Translations under genes and position numbers: made by a program
Part shown: positions 49,582 to 58,958 of the stretch, piece by piece
How the letters are laid out: each line of letters begins with the position of its first letter
Position numbering within the stretch: position 1 is the first letter of the stretch
Assembly: GCF_000743705.1 (NCBI RefSeq)
Contig: NZ_JQEZ01000001.1
Coordinates: forward strand, 69,525-133,524
Direction of reading: 5' to 3'
Length of the DNA: 64,000 bases
From: Ruegeria halocynthiae
Lineage (GTDB): Bacteria > Pseudomonadota > Alphaproteobacteria > Rhodobacterales > Rhodobacteraceae
The notes under the pieces: model-generated
What the model was told of the DNA's origin: nothing
Database searches by the model: none
Seen by the model: the letters and a program-made list of their open reading frames with translations, nothing else

Positions 49582-51831
49582 TTACGCAAGAAGGTCCGAA
49601 TAGAACTCGATGCTGTCGACGCGAAGGGGTTCGTTGCCATCCGGCGTCCCTTCAAATGCGATCAGCTCGCCTTTTTCGATCCAGACGTCTTCGATCACGC
49701 GGCCTGTCAGGGTGTCCCGCGTCGCGAGTTTCTGGCTGGTTTCCTGATCCCAGGTCCAGCTGTCGACGGTTTCTCCGCCAACATTGACGCTGAGATCGCT
49801 CTCGCCATCTGATTCGTCATAATAATTGACGACGATATCGTAGTAGCCCGTTTCGCCCTCGAACGCTGTCGAGGCCTTTGCCGGGCCGTCTCCAACAGCG
49901 TTGAGATATGCATCGCCCGAAGCGATCGAGTTGCTTTTGACCTTCCAGCCGCTTTCGATATCGAAGGTTTCCGCTTCGACAAAGTAATGCTTCTGAGCGT
50001 CATTGCCCGGATTCGACGGGGTGTTTTGATCCGGATTCGAAGGGGGTGACACCACCGGAACTGTCAGAGAGGCATCATCATCGCCACCGTCGGCCGCTTG
50101 CTTTACGACGTCCAGATAGTCGATCCGGAGCGGTTCCTTTGCATCTGCGGTTCCCGAGAAGGTGATGACATCTCCGGCATTGATCTTCACGTTTTCGATG
50201 GTGATCTGGGTCGCGGTCGCTTTGTCCGCATAGTTCGAACCCAGATCCTGATCCCAGGTCCAGCTATGGACAACTTGGCCATTCACAAGGACCGACAGGT
50301 CTGATGCGCCGTCCGCCTCATCAAAATATCCGACATTCAGGTCATAGGTGCCGCTTTCGCCGTTGAACACGGTCGAGGCTTCACCGCTCTGGCCTTCTTT
50401 GACTCGAATCACCTGCCCCCCGGAAGCGGGAGCGAGCGTATTCGTGACAAATCCGTTGTTCAGAGTGAAGTCTTCGGCCTCGAAACGAAATCCGGATGCA
50501 TCGCCAACGCTCGAATCGCTGTTGTCCGATGTGCCATTGTCCGTCGCAGGCAGGGTTTCAGGCGCTGGTGCCGGTGTGGGCGCAGGCGCAGGCTGCGAGT
50601 CTGCGGCGTACCCGCCCAGCAAACCGTTGATGTAGTCTTCGATATCATGCACGCCATTGCCGTCGGCATCGCCATGCGCGTCGAACGCATCCGGGTTCGA
50701 ACCCAGCCGCTCTTCGAAGTAATCGGGGATGCCATCATTGTCGCGATCGCTTGGGGCTTTGGTGTTGGGCACATGCACATACCCACCTACATCGTCGGGG
50801 GAATCGATGATGCGGCCGGTTCCGTCGACGACCGACTTGACGATCCGCTGATCAACCGCGTTCAACTCGGGATAGCGGGCCCCGGCATTCGACAGGACAT
50901 GATCCTTGACTTCGGACGTCGGCATGATCGTGACATTACTGGGATCGAATACATAGCCGTTGGAAATCTTCGAAACCGCATTACCGCCAACTTCCGCAAA
51001 GTTGTCAGCGACATAGTAGGCCGTGCCATCCTCAGGTGAATTCAGACGGATGGGTGCGCGATCCGCCGAGTCCGCACCCTTGATGTAAACATTGCCGATG
51101 ACATGAGCGGTCGTTCCCGAGTAGCTTTCAAAGCCGTTGGGCCCGTGATTGTAAACCAGGTTGTTGATGAACTCGATGTTTTTGGCATCGTCTTTCACCT
51201 GGGCATTCCGATGTTCGTTATGCGCAAACAGGTTGCCGACCACTGTGACGTTCGAACTGCCGTCACCAATCAGCAGGCCCATCGAATGGTCGCCTTCGGG
51301 GTGGATCGAATCATCCAGCGCTTCGGCGAGGATATTGTTCGAAATGGTAACGTTCTTAGGGCCGTACCAGAGCGTGATCAGCTCGTCGACCGACCAGCTG
51401 AACGAGTTGCTGTCGATGACAACATTTTCAACGGTCTGTTTGCTGCTGCCGATCGAAATCCCGTCCCTCTCCGAGGGTTTGTCGCCTTCGCCGTCACCCG
51501 GACGGAACTGCAGGCCGCGGATAATGACGTTGTCTTCGACAACACGCAGTTTGGCACCCGATATTGTGACGCCTTCGGGCGAGGTTTGACCGGCTATGGT
51601 CACATCGCCATTTATCTCGATTGAATCATTGAGCTGGATTTGGCCGCTTACATCAAAGACCACGATCCGTGGTCCGTCGAGCTCCTCCAGAGCCCATCTG
51701 AGTGATCCGGGTCCCGAATCCGCCAGGGTCGTGACCTTGACGATTTCACCGCCTCGGCCGCCAGTCGTGTCAGAGCCAAAGCCCTGCGCACCTTCGAACG
51801 CCGCACCGGCGTTGGTCAGATCTCCGTCCAT
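49582..51831 (-). CDS. Pectate-lyase-like beta-helix protein with Ca-binding linker and two carbohydrate-binding-like modules
   Basis: Residues about 10-350 resemble pectate lyase family 1: AFEGAQGFGSDTTGGRGGEI near the N-terminus, then SGPGSLRWALEELDGPRIVV and parallel beta-helix repeats. A segment at about 360-408 has two EF/dockerin-like calcium loops (DRDNDGIPDYFE; DADGNGVHDIED). After a Pro/Ala linker come two copies of an EAExF...YFDExDGxSDLSV module (about 444-577 and 614-745). There is no Sec signal at the ATG, which has AAGGA seven bases upstream. It likely acts on the polysaccharide made by this locus or a plant/algal glycan and is probably exported by a type I route. An exact substrate cannot be read. 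Confidence 0.85.
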   Translation of the reverse strand: MDGDLTNAGAAFEGAQGFGSDTTGGRGGEIVKVTTLADSGPGSLRWALEELDGPRIVVFDVSGQIQLNDSIEINGDVTIAGQTSPEGVTISGAKLRVVEDNVIIRGLQFRPGDGEGDKPSERDGISIGSSKQTVENVVIDSNSFSWSVDELITLWYGPKNVTISNNILAEALDDSIHPEGDHSMGLLIGDGSSNVTVVGNLFAHNEHRNAQVKDDAKNIEFINNLVYNHGPNGFESYSGTTAHVIGNVYIKGADSADRAPIRLNSPEDGTAYYVADNFAEVGGNAVSKISNGYVFDPSNVTIMPTSEVKDHVLSNAGARYPELNAVDQRIVKSVVDGTGRIIDSPDDVGGYVHVPNTKAPSDRDNDGIPDYFEERLGSNPDAFDAHGDADGNGVHDIEDYINGLLGGYAADSQPAPAPTPAPAPETLPATDNGTSDNSDSSVGDASGFRFEAEDFTLNNGFVTNTLAPASGGQVIRVKEGQSGEASTVFNGESGTYDLNVGYFDEADGASDLSVLVNGQVVHSWTWDQDLGSNYADKATATQITIENVKINAGDVITFSGTADAKEPLRIDYLDVVKQAADGGDDDASLTVPVVSPPSNPDQNTPSNPGNDAQKHYFVEAETFDIESGWKVKSNSIASGDAYLNAVGDGPAKASTAFEGETGYYDIVVNYYDESDGESDLSVNVGGETVDSWTWDQETSQKLATRDTLTGRVIEDVWIEKGELIAFEGTPDGNEPLRVDSIEFYSDLLA

Positions 51832-52243
51832 CTGAATTCCTTCTCGATCTCAATTGGGGGACACATCATTTGTGCCCGCCACATCGCTATTGGTTTCATT
51901 AGGGCGCTGAGTGGTGCCCCGTGGATTGCATGCATCCCAACATGCGCGGCGCTGCCTATACGCCGTGGCTCAGATTTAAAACCGGCAGTACGATAACTCC
52001 AAACGGCATATCGGCGAAATTTGTCTTGGAAGCGGCATTTTTGTGCGGGTTGCCGCCACATCTGGGCGGTTTATAGTGTTATGAGCAGATTTTTGCTGCG
52101 CAATAGTCCATTTCGGCTAAAGTAAGCCGAGGTCACAATGTGCAAATACGGCCCAATGCAGCTTTGACATTCCCCAGCTGCACAAATGTAAGATTTTTGT
52201 TTGGCGTGTTCTGATCGGTTACGAGTGTTCAACGGGTATTGGA
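51832..52243. other. Divergent promoter region
   Basis: This 412-bp region lies between divergent beta-helix and tandem-GT genes. It turns AT-richer near 52060-52240 and contains no convincing gene. Confidence 0.5.
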
Positions 52244-54658
52244 ATGAAGAAAATCAGGATTCTCGCTCTGACGAAGGCCACGGGCGGCATTGCTTTCTAC
52301 AACAAGATGCTTCTTTCCACGTTGGATCACGAAAGATTCGAATCCCATACAATCTGTCTGTCGGAAGGCGCTGAAGCATACGCAGGTGAACTCGATGCTT
52401 TGGGACTAAGCGCCGAAGTGTTCTCGATGGCGCGTTACAAAGTCGACCCGTTGGGCGATCTGCGTGTTCTGCGTCATGTGATTAAAGTAGCCCGCGCGCG
52501 CGAGGTGGATGTTTTGATCTGCCACGGCAGCAAGACGGGCTTTATCGGTCGCGCGGCGGGCCGATACCTGAGGCGCCCGGCGATATACCGGCAAGCATCT
52601 ATGCCCTTCCTGAAACGGGTCCAGGGGCGCAAGGCCCCGGCGTATTGGGCGCTTGAAGTTCTCGGGGGCCGGTTCGGCGGCAAGATGGTCGCCATCACAG
52701 ACTATGCCCGTCAGGAAACCATCAGGAACCGGGTGCTGTCATCGGATGCCATCCAGGTGATCCGCACCGGTGTTGATACGGAACTGTTTCAGCCCGCAGG
52801 GCGGCGGGACGCTGTGGCCAAGAAACTGGGGCTGGACCCTGCGCGCCCTATCGTTGGCTGGTTTGGCCGGCTCGAGGCGCAGAAGGCTCCGCTCGACTAT
52901 GTTGCGGCGCTGCGTCAGGTCGCCCCGGCACATCCGGAGGTTCAGTTTATCATGGCGGGCGAGGGCCGCCTGCGCAAAGAGATCGAACAAGCCCTGCGGG
53001 GGCTGGAAAATGTTCACCTCTTGCCCTGGCAGAGTGATCTCGAAAACACCTTTCAGGCGGTGGACATCTTTACCCTGAGTTCACATTGGGAGGGCTTGCC
53101 CCTGACCCTGCTGCAAGCGATGGCCAGCGGCTGTGTGCCGGTGTCGACTACCGTCGACGGATGCGCCGAAACCATCGAGACCGGGGTCAGTGGCCTGCTG
53201 GTCGCGCCCGGCGCCCCCGATGAGATGGCAGCGGCTCTTGATACTCTGCTGTCCTCTGCTGAGCGCAGGCAAACCATGGCTCTGGCAGCCCGGCAGCGGG
53301 TGCTGGATCTGTTCGACCGCCGCCGGATGGTCAGGGAATGGGAAGAGTTCCTGACCCGGCAAGTCGCTTTGACCGCGCCGATCCCTGCACAGACACCGAC
53401 TGTGACCACGCAGGGTCCGGGCGTCGCGGACAAGCAGACGGGGCTGCGGATATGCATGGTGATCTCATCCTATCACCCGATCGTTGGCGGGGCCGAGAAA
53501 CAGGTGGCACAGCTGGCGCGCCTGATGATCGCCAGGGGGCACGCGGTGCGCGTCATCACGCGCCGCTATCCCGGATTATCCGCATTCGAGCGGCTCGATG
53601 GCGTCGAAGTACAGCGCATTCGGGCCGACGGGCCCAAGATGCTGGCCGCGATCCGGTTCCTGTCCGGTGCCGCGCGCGCCATACGCCGCTATGCCCCCGA
53701 TGTCGTTCACTGTCACTCGACCTTCAGCCCGATGCTGGCCGGAATCCTCAGCGGCGGTCTGTCGGGACGGCAGCTGTTTGCGAAACCCATGTGCGGCGGC
53801 GAGGTAACGTCGATCATGAATAAGACGGGGGGCGGTTTGCGGCGGTTTGCCATGCAACACAGGGTGACCCGCTTTGTCGCGGTGAGCAGCGAGATTGAAA
53901 AGGAACTGCAGCAATTCGGGTTCCCGGCCTCAAAAATCCTGAGCATCCCCAACGGCGTCGATACCGAACGGTTCCACCCCTTCGACAAAGCAGAGGAGAA
54001 AACCGCTCTCAGACAGGAACTCGGCCTCCCCGACGGATCGCTGTTTCTGTTCGCCGGACGGTTTGCGCGGCAAAAGCGGTTGCCACTGTTGCTGGAGGCC
54101 TGGCCCCAGGTTCGGGCGCACTGCCCGGAAGCAACCCTGCTGATCGCTGGCGCCAACAGAGACACCACGTCAGGCTTCAAGGCCGTTGGTGGCGAAGCCG
54201 AAGAGGTTCCGCCTCACTTGCTGGAACAGGACGGCGTCCGATTTCTGGGACATGTTGATGACATGCCGTCTTATCTGCGCGCCTGCGATGTTTTTGTGCT
54301 GCCCTCCGCACGCGAGGGCCTGTCCAATGCTTTGCTCGAAGCCTGCGCATCCGGGCTGGCCGTGGTGGCGTCAAATGTCGGCGGCACCGAGGACCTGATC
54401 GAAGATGGCCGCAATGGCCGATTGTTCACACCCGATAATCTGGACGAACTGGTCCGGGCTTTGACCGATCTGGGCCTGGATGCCGGGTTGCGTCAGACTC
54501 TCGGGGGTCATGCGGTTGAAACGATCCGCCAGCGGTTCGACATTCGGCAGACTGCAGAACGCCTGCTTCTGGCCTACGCCACATCGGGCGGCCCCCAATC
54601 CCCCACGCCGAATTCGACCTTGGGCAAAGTTGCCCGAACCGATGCCGGTCGAGAGTAA
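52244..54658 (+). CDS. Tandem GT4 glycosyltransferase (two complete GT4 domains in one chain)
   Basis: The 804-residue protein holds two GT-B/GT4 enzymes joined by a short Thr/Pro linker near residue 385-400. Domain 1 has GWFGRLEAQKAPLDYVAALR and the Ex7E motif in SSHWEGLPLTLLQAMASG. Domain 2 starts RICMVISSYHPIVGGAEKQV and has FAGRFARQKRLPLLLEAW and PSAREGLSNALLEACASG. Each domain has its own donor-binding motif, so it can add two sugars in sequence during repeat-unit assembly. Single GT4 enzymes are about 380 residues, which supports a fusion. Confidence 0.9.
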   Translation: MKKIRILALTKATGGIAFYNKMLLSTLDHERFESHTICLSEGAEAYAGELDALGLSAEVFSMARYKVDPLGDLRVLRHVIKVARAREVDVLICHGSKTGFIGRAAGRYLRRPAIYRQASMPFLKRVQGRKAPAYWALEVLGGRFGGKMVAITDYARQETIRNRVLSSDAIQVIRTGVDTELFQPAGRRDAVAKKLGLDPARPIVGWFGRLEAQKAPLDYVAALRQVAPAHPEVQFIMAGEGRLRKEIEQALRGLENVHLLPWQSDLENTFQAVDIFTLSSHWEGLPLTLLQAMASGCVPVSTTVDGCAETIETGVSGLLVAPGAPDEMAAALDTLLSSAERRQTMALAARQRVLDLFDRRRMVREWEEFLTRQVALTAPIPAQTPTVTTQGPGVADKQTGLRICMVISSYHPIVGGAEKQVAQLARLMIARGHAVRVITRRYPGLSAFERLDGVEVQRIRADGPKMLAAIRFLSGAARAIRRYAPDVVHCHSTFSPMLAGILSGGLSGRQLFAKPMCGGEVTSIMNKTGGGLRRFAMQHRVTRFVAVSSEIEKELQQFGFPASKILSIPNGVDTERFHPFDKAEEKTALRQELGLPDGSLFLFAGRFARQKRLPLLLEAWPQVRAHCPEATLLIAGANRDTTSGFKAVGGEAEEVPPHLLEQDGVRFLGHVDDMPSYLRACDVFVLPSAREGLSNALLEACASGLAVVASNVGGTEDLIEDGRNGRLFTPDNLDELVRALTDLGLDAGLRQTLGGHAVETIRQRFDIRQTAERLLLAYATSGGPQSPTPNSTLGKVARTDAGRE

Positions 54659-54715
54659 CGCGAAAACGCCCATATGCGGCAGGCCGGGCAGCGTTCGGCT
54701 GGAAACGCCTTTGCC

Positions 54716-56170
54716 TCATCCAGTCCGTAGTTCGGGCGACAGCCGCAAAGTGGCCGGTTTGAGCGACGGCACGTCTGACCTCAGCCTCAGCTCCGCGATG
54801 CGCCCGGCTTCGACGGCAAGCAAAATGACGATCCACAGAAACGTCGGATAAGCGTCATGTAACAGCACCATTCCTGTCAAATAACCGGCAAGACCCGCGC
54901 CAAATGCCACAAACAACAAAGCGAACCGAACCTGCCCATGCGCCCGCGCATATTTATAGGCACTGATAAGACCCAGAGCCGCCAGAAACAAGATCGACAG
55001 GAAATAGAGCAAACCGACCAGGCCATTTTCAGCCAGAACTTCCAGATAGAGGCTGTGGGCCGAGCGCCCCTCGCCCCGGAAGATCAGACCTTTTTCCAAG
55101 GCGACGTCCTGATAGTGAATATTGAAGTTGCCGCTGCCGACCCCGCCCCAGGGGTGGGTGGTAAAAAGTTCCCAGGCCACCTTATAGCTGGCAAGCCGCC
55201 CTTCCGCGCTTTTGTCGATCTGGACGGAATCCACCAGCTTGCCAAGGGTTGCAAGCCTTTCGAATGCCTCAGCCCCCAGAAAGACCGAAGCCGCCGTCAG
55301 CAAAACAACAAACACGAGGATCGCGGCGATCTTCTGACGTCGGCTCAGTTGCAGAAACAGAACACCCAAAGCGACGGCGAGGGCCAAAATCCCCCCGCGG
55401 GATTCGGTGACCAGAATCCCGAACAGCAACAGCGCCACGGCCAGGCCCCAGAAAATGGATTTGTAGATTCTGTCCGCCTGAAGAAAATGAAACAGCGCCA
55501 GCGGAACATTGAAAACGAGAACAATTGCCATGAAATTGGCGTCATTGATCGGCCCTTCGAAACGACCGTGGAATTCATTGAAATGTGCAAAAATTTCCAG
55601 ACCGGGCGGCAATGCAACCCCAAGCACCTGAACAAAGCCCATACCGCAAATTGCAGTGACCGTCAGTACCGACGACACAATGACGGTTTCAAAGCCGTTC
55701 CGATACCGCATGAAAGCCAGCACAACCAGCGCCACGATCACCACCTTGACCAGATCGACGCTGTTATCCAGCGTCACGCGCCAGTCGACAGCATAGGTAG
55801 TGCCAAACAGTGTAAGCGCGACAAATCCAGACAGCAGCCACAGGGAAAGCCAGCCGATATAGGGGCGATCCCCCCAAAAGAAATAGCGCGTGCCCAGCAA
55901 GGCCAAAAGACCGGGAACAGCAAGTTTTGCGGTGGATGGAGCGCCAAAAGCGTCAATAAGATTGGGCGAAAGGTTCGAAATGATCATAACGATCAGTATA
56001 GACAGACCTACCTGCGGGTAGTGCAGTGTTGCCAGACCGACGACCCCGAAAACCGCCAGCGCCATCAGCTCCACTATCGAAGAATCCCCAATGACGAGCG
56101 CGACCAGAACGGCGGCGAACCCGATCCATACCAGCTTCGTCGACTGTGGAGATCTTGTCGCCTCGGCCAT
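54716..56170 (-). CDS. O-antigen ligase/polymerase family (Wzy_C-type) membrane protein
   Basis: From the ATG at 56170 the 484-residue protein has about eleven helices and the large periplasmic loop typical of Wzy/WaaL proteins, with SAEGRLASYKVAWELFTTHP, GGVGSGNFNIHYQDVALEK and RSAHSLYLEVLAENGLVG. It should polymerise or ligate lipid-linked repeat units in the periplasm. The frame continues to 56263 but lacks hydrophobic or signal features there. Confidence 0.88.
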   Translation of the reverse strand: MAEATRSPQSTKLVWIGFAAVLVALVIGDSSIVELMALAVFGVVGLATLHYPQVGLSILIVMIISNLSPNLIDAFGAPSTAKLAVPGLLALLGTRYFFWGDRPYIGWLSLWLLSGFVALTLFGTTYAVDWRVTLDNSVDLVKVVIVALVVLAFMRYRNGFETVIVSSVLTVTAICGMGFVQVLGVALPPGLEIFAHFNEFHGRFEGPINDANFMAIVLVFNVPLALFHFLQADRIYKSIFWGLAVALLLFGILVTESRGGILALAVALGVLFLQLSRRQKIAAILVFVVLLTAASVFLGAEAFERLATLGKLVDSVQIDKSAEGRLASYKVAWELFTTHPWGGVGSGNFNIHYQDVALEKGLIFRGEGRSAHSLYLEVLAENGLVGLLYFLSILFLAALGLISAYKYARAHGQVRFALLFVAFGAGLAGYLTGMVLLHDAYPTFLWIVILLAVEAGRIAELRLRSDVPSLKPATLRLSPELRTG

Positions 56171-56400
56171 CACGACCGGCCCTTCGTCAACCAATTGGAT
56201 TCCATCACACGATCCACACCGAAACAACCGAATTCGACCGCGACGAGGGTAGTGACAAAACACTGTTAGTCAATCGTTACCCCGACCGCTTCGATCATGA
56301 TGGACGAACTGAAAGGTCAAGGAAACATAGTTTATTGATATATTCATGGCGGGTGTTAAGTTAACATCGTGGCTTTGGAAGTGATTTCAGGAGTACGGTT

Positions 56401-57630
56401 TTGTATGACCAACTTGGGATTCCCAGGAAATTTGTAAGAATTGCTGCGATCGTCTTTTTTTGTGTTTTTCCAGTACTTGCATTTTACGTATTGATCAGAC
56501 CGCCGGTTTTTGAGGCAAGGTCGCTTATTTTGTTCGCTCTGGGGCAGGAATACATCTACGTCCCGGACACGGTCGGCGGCGAGGCCCCGAACCCCGGTGA
56601 TTTTCAGGGCGTCGTAAACGCCGAGATGCTTTTGCTCGACAATCCCGAGCTTAGCCTCGCTGCGCTGGAGGCCGTCGGAGTGGACCGGGCTTTCCCCGGG
56701 CTGCCACCTGACGAAGAAGCCCTGAGCCAGGCCGTCCTGTGGATGCAGGAATCGACAACGGTTGAACTCATCACCGGGTCATACGTGGTCAAGATCGCGG
56801 TCCAGCATGTGGACCCGGAAATTGCGGCCGAATTAACCAATTCCCTCACCGCAGCCTTTCTGGACCGGCGGCGTGAACTTTATACCGCCCGCGAGACCTC
56901 GCGGCTGCAGACCCGCCTGGATGCCGCCACCAGTCAGGCGACCGATACCAACAATCAAGTGCATGAACTGCTTGGTGGGCTGGACCCGCAATTCATCACC
57001 TTCGATCTGGACAGGTCATCCGTAGATCAGGCCAACCTCGAAGGTCTTCTTAGACAGTCGCGCACAACCCTGGCCGCCCTCAAGGTGCGTCGGGATCTTT
57101 ATGCCATGCGTCTGGGGATGGAAGAACAGGTACTGCGCACCGAAACCGAGATCGAAGAAGAGCAGGCAAGGATCGATTATATCGAACGCGCCATGCTCGA
57201 GAACCAGGAAAAGGTGCAATACCTCTCGGCGCTCATTCCCGTTCTGCGGCCCCTGATTGCCCTTCAGCAGCAGCAAGCCCAACAGATTGCGGATCTGCAA
57301 ATGCGACTGCGCGACAACCTGGCCTTGAGTGGCGCGAACATTGAAGGAAACGTGCGCGTGATCGAACGCGCGGTTCCCCCGCTGCGGTCCAGTTCCGCAT
57401 CCCGGAAGGTGCTGCTTGCGCTCGTCGGTGTCGTATCCATACTTGCGGGCATTGCCGTTGCCGGGTTCAGCATGCTTTTGGCTGGCGGACGGCAAGAGTC
57501 CTTCGATCTCAACGAGGCGGGAAAACAAGGCAAAGGTGGTGCCAAGCCATCAAGCTACCAACCCATATTCAGACAGCTGCGTGCTCAGAATGCGAAACGC
57601 GAACCCAAGGTGCGCGCGCCAACGCGATGA
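56401..57630 (+). CDS. Polysaccharide chain-length/co-polymerase protein (Wzz/GumC-like, no kinase domain)
   Basis: The 409-residue protein has two membrane helices (about 14-34 and 335-360) bracketing a long periplasmic coiled coil (EARSLILFALGQEYIYVP; RDLYAMRLGMEEQVLRTETE). This is the layout of polysaccharide co-polymerases that set chain length. No C-terminal tyrosine-kinase domain is present; the tail is basic. The TTG start at 56401 has AGGAG seven bases upstream. It works with the ligase/polymerase and the Wza-type channel. Confidence 0.85.
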   Translation: MYDQLGIPRKFVRIAAIVFFCVFPVLAFYVLIRPPVFEARSLILFALGQEYIYVPDTVGGEAPNPGDFQGVVNAEMLLLDNPELSLAALEAVGVDRAFPGLPPDEEALSQAVLWMQESTTVELITGSYVVKIAVQHVDPEIAAELTNSLTAAFLDRRRELYTARETSRLQTRLDAATSQATDTNNQVHELLGGLDPQFITFDLDRSSVDQANLEGLLRQSRTTLAALKVRRDLYAMRLGMEEQVLRTETEIEEEQARIDYIERAMLENQEKVQYLSALIPVLRPLIALQQQQAQQIADLQMRLRDNLALSGANIEGNVRVIERAVPPLRSSSASRKVLLALVGVVSILAGIAVAGFSMLLAGGRQESFDLNEAGKQGKGGAKPSSYQPIFRQLRAQNAKREPKVRAPTR

Positions 57631-57711
57631 CACGCCATCCCCTCTCTTGCCCTGATTTGCCAGATCGGAGATCGCGCGGGCCTGACGCGAACGGATCGCA
57701 GGAGAATAATA

Positions 57712-58926
57712 GTGCGGAACAGCCTTGAACCGTCGCCACTGAAGCTGGCTTATGTCGTGGACACCCTTGTCACCGGCGGGGCCGAACGTCTGGTCGTGAC
57801 TTTTGCGAAAGCGACGAAAAACCGCCCCGACATTGATCTGACCGTGTTTGTTCTCAGCGGTGGCGGCACCCCGTTCAGCGATGAGCTCGAGCAAATGGGG
57901 ATCGACGTGGTCTATCTTCCCGGAAAGAGCCTGATTGATCCCGGCCGCTTTATGAAACTGGTGTCCGAGCTTCGAAAAGGATCATTTGACTATGTGCACG
58001 CGCACCTGATTTCCGCAACCGTGCTGGGGGGATGGGCCGCTGCAATTCTGCGCCTGCCCTTCGCCACGACGATTCATAACGTCAAGGCCAGCACAGCTCG
58101 GGTCAGCAAGCTGCGCGGGATCCTGTACCGCAGTGTCCTGAAGATGCCCGGAACGGTCAGAATTGCTGTCGGCCAGGCCGTCGCAGAGGCGGCGCGAACC
58201 GACACCGGCGGGCGGGATTGTATCGTTGTTCCCAATGCGGTTTCGCCCGAAGCTGTGGCACCACAGGGCGCGCGGGCGACAATGCGCGCGCAGTTGGGTG
58301 TGGAGGATCGCAAGGTCCTGATCGCGGTAGGGGCGATCATCGGGCAAAAAGCATATGAAAATCTTTTGGCGGCCTATTCACAGATTTCCATGCAGATGTC
58401 CGACACTATCCTGCTGATCGTTGGAAACGCACCGGATGCGGACCGTTATGAAAACCTGCAAAAACAGGCCGAAAATCTTGGCATAACCGAACAGGTTCGA
58501 TTTCTGGGCCTTAGGCAGGATGTACCGGATTTGTTGTCTGCTGCTGACCTGTTTGTCAGCGCCTCGCATTGGGAAGGATTACCGGTGTCGGTGCTGGAGG
58601 CCATGGCGAACGGGGTGCCCTGCGTCGTGACCGATGTCGGCGACAATGCCCTTATTCTGGACGGCACGGGTGCCCCGGTCGTGCCCCCTGGACAACCCGA
58701 CACGCTGGCCAAATCGGTTCTTGCTCTCTTGCAGGACGATCCGGCCCGGGAAAAAATTGGGCAAACCGCGCGGGTGCGGGTGGTCGAACACTATGGTGTC
58801 GATGCCTGGGTCGACAAGTTGGCTGACATATATGCGGATTCCGGACGCCGGTCTGATCGCCTTAGCTTGCGCAGGCGACGCACGGCATCCCATCTTGCCG
58901 CAGGCTCCGGTGATGGCGCCTCATAA
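57712..58926 (+). CDS. GT4 glycosyltransferase
   Basis: The 404-residue GT-B enzyme has LAYVVDTLVTGGAERLVVTF at the N-terminus, a Rossmann-like LIAVGAIIGQKAYENLLAAY region, and the Ex7E motif in SASHWEGLPVSVLEAMANG. It transfers a sugar from an NDP donor onto the growing lipid-linked repeat. The GTG start has AGGAG eight bases upstream. It follows the chain-length gene by 81 bp on the same strand. Confidence 0.92.
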   Translation: MRNSLEPSPLKLAYVVDTLVTGGAERLVVTFAKATKNRPDIDLTVFVLSGGGTPFSDELEQMGIDVVYLPGKSLIDPGRFMKLVSELRKGSFDYVHAHLISATVLGGWAAAILRLPFATTIHNVKASTARVSKLRGILYRSVLKMPGTVRIAVGQAVAEAARTDTGGRDCIVVPNAVSPEAVAPQGARATMRAQLGVEDRKVLIAVGAIIGQKAYENLLAAYSQISMQMSDTILLIVGNAPDADRYENLQKQAENLGITEQVRFLGLRQDVPDLLSAADLFVSASHWEGLPVSVLEAMANGVPCVVTDVGDNALILDGTGAPVVPPGQPDTLAKSVLALLQDDPAREKIGQTARVRVVEHYGVDAWVDKLADIYADSGRRSDRLSLRRRRTASHLAAGSGDGAS

Positions 58927-58958
58927 GCACGCCAGCAGGATAAGTTGGCGTGGTCGGC

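Noticed and set aside
54938-56269. 443-codon plus-strand frame opposite the O-antigen ligase gene
   Set aside because: It is a shadow of the ligase, rich in polar residues, without start signals.
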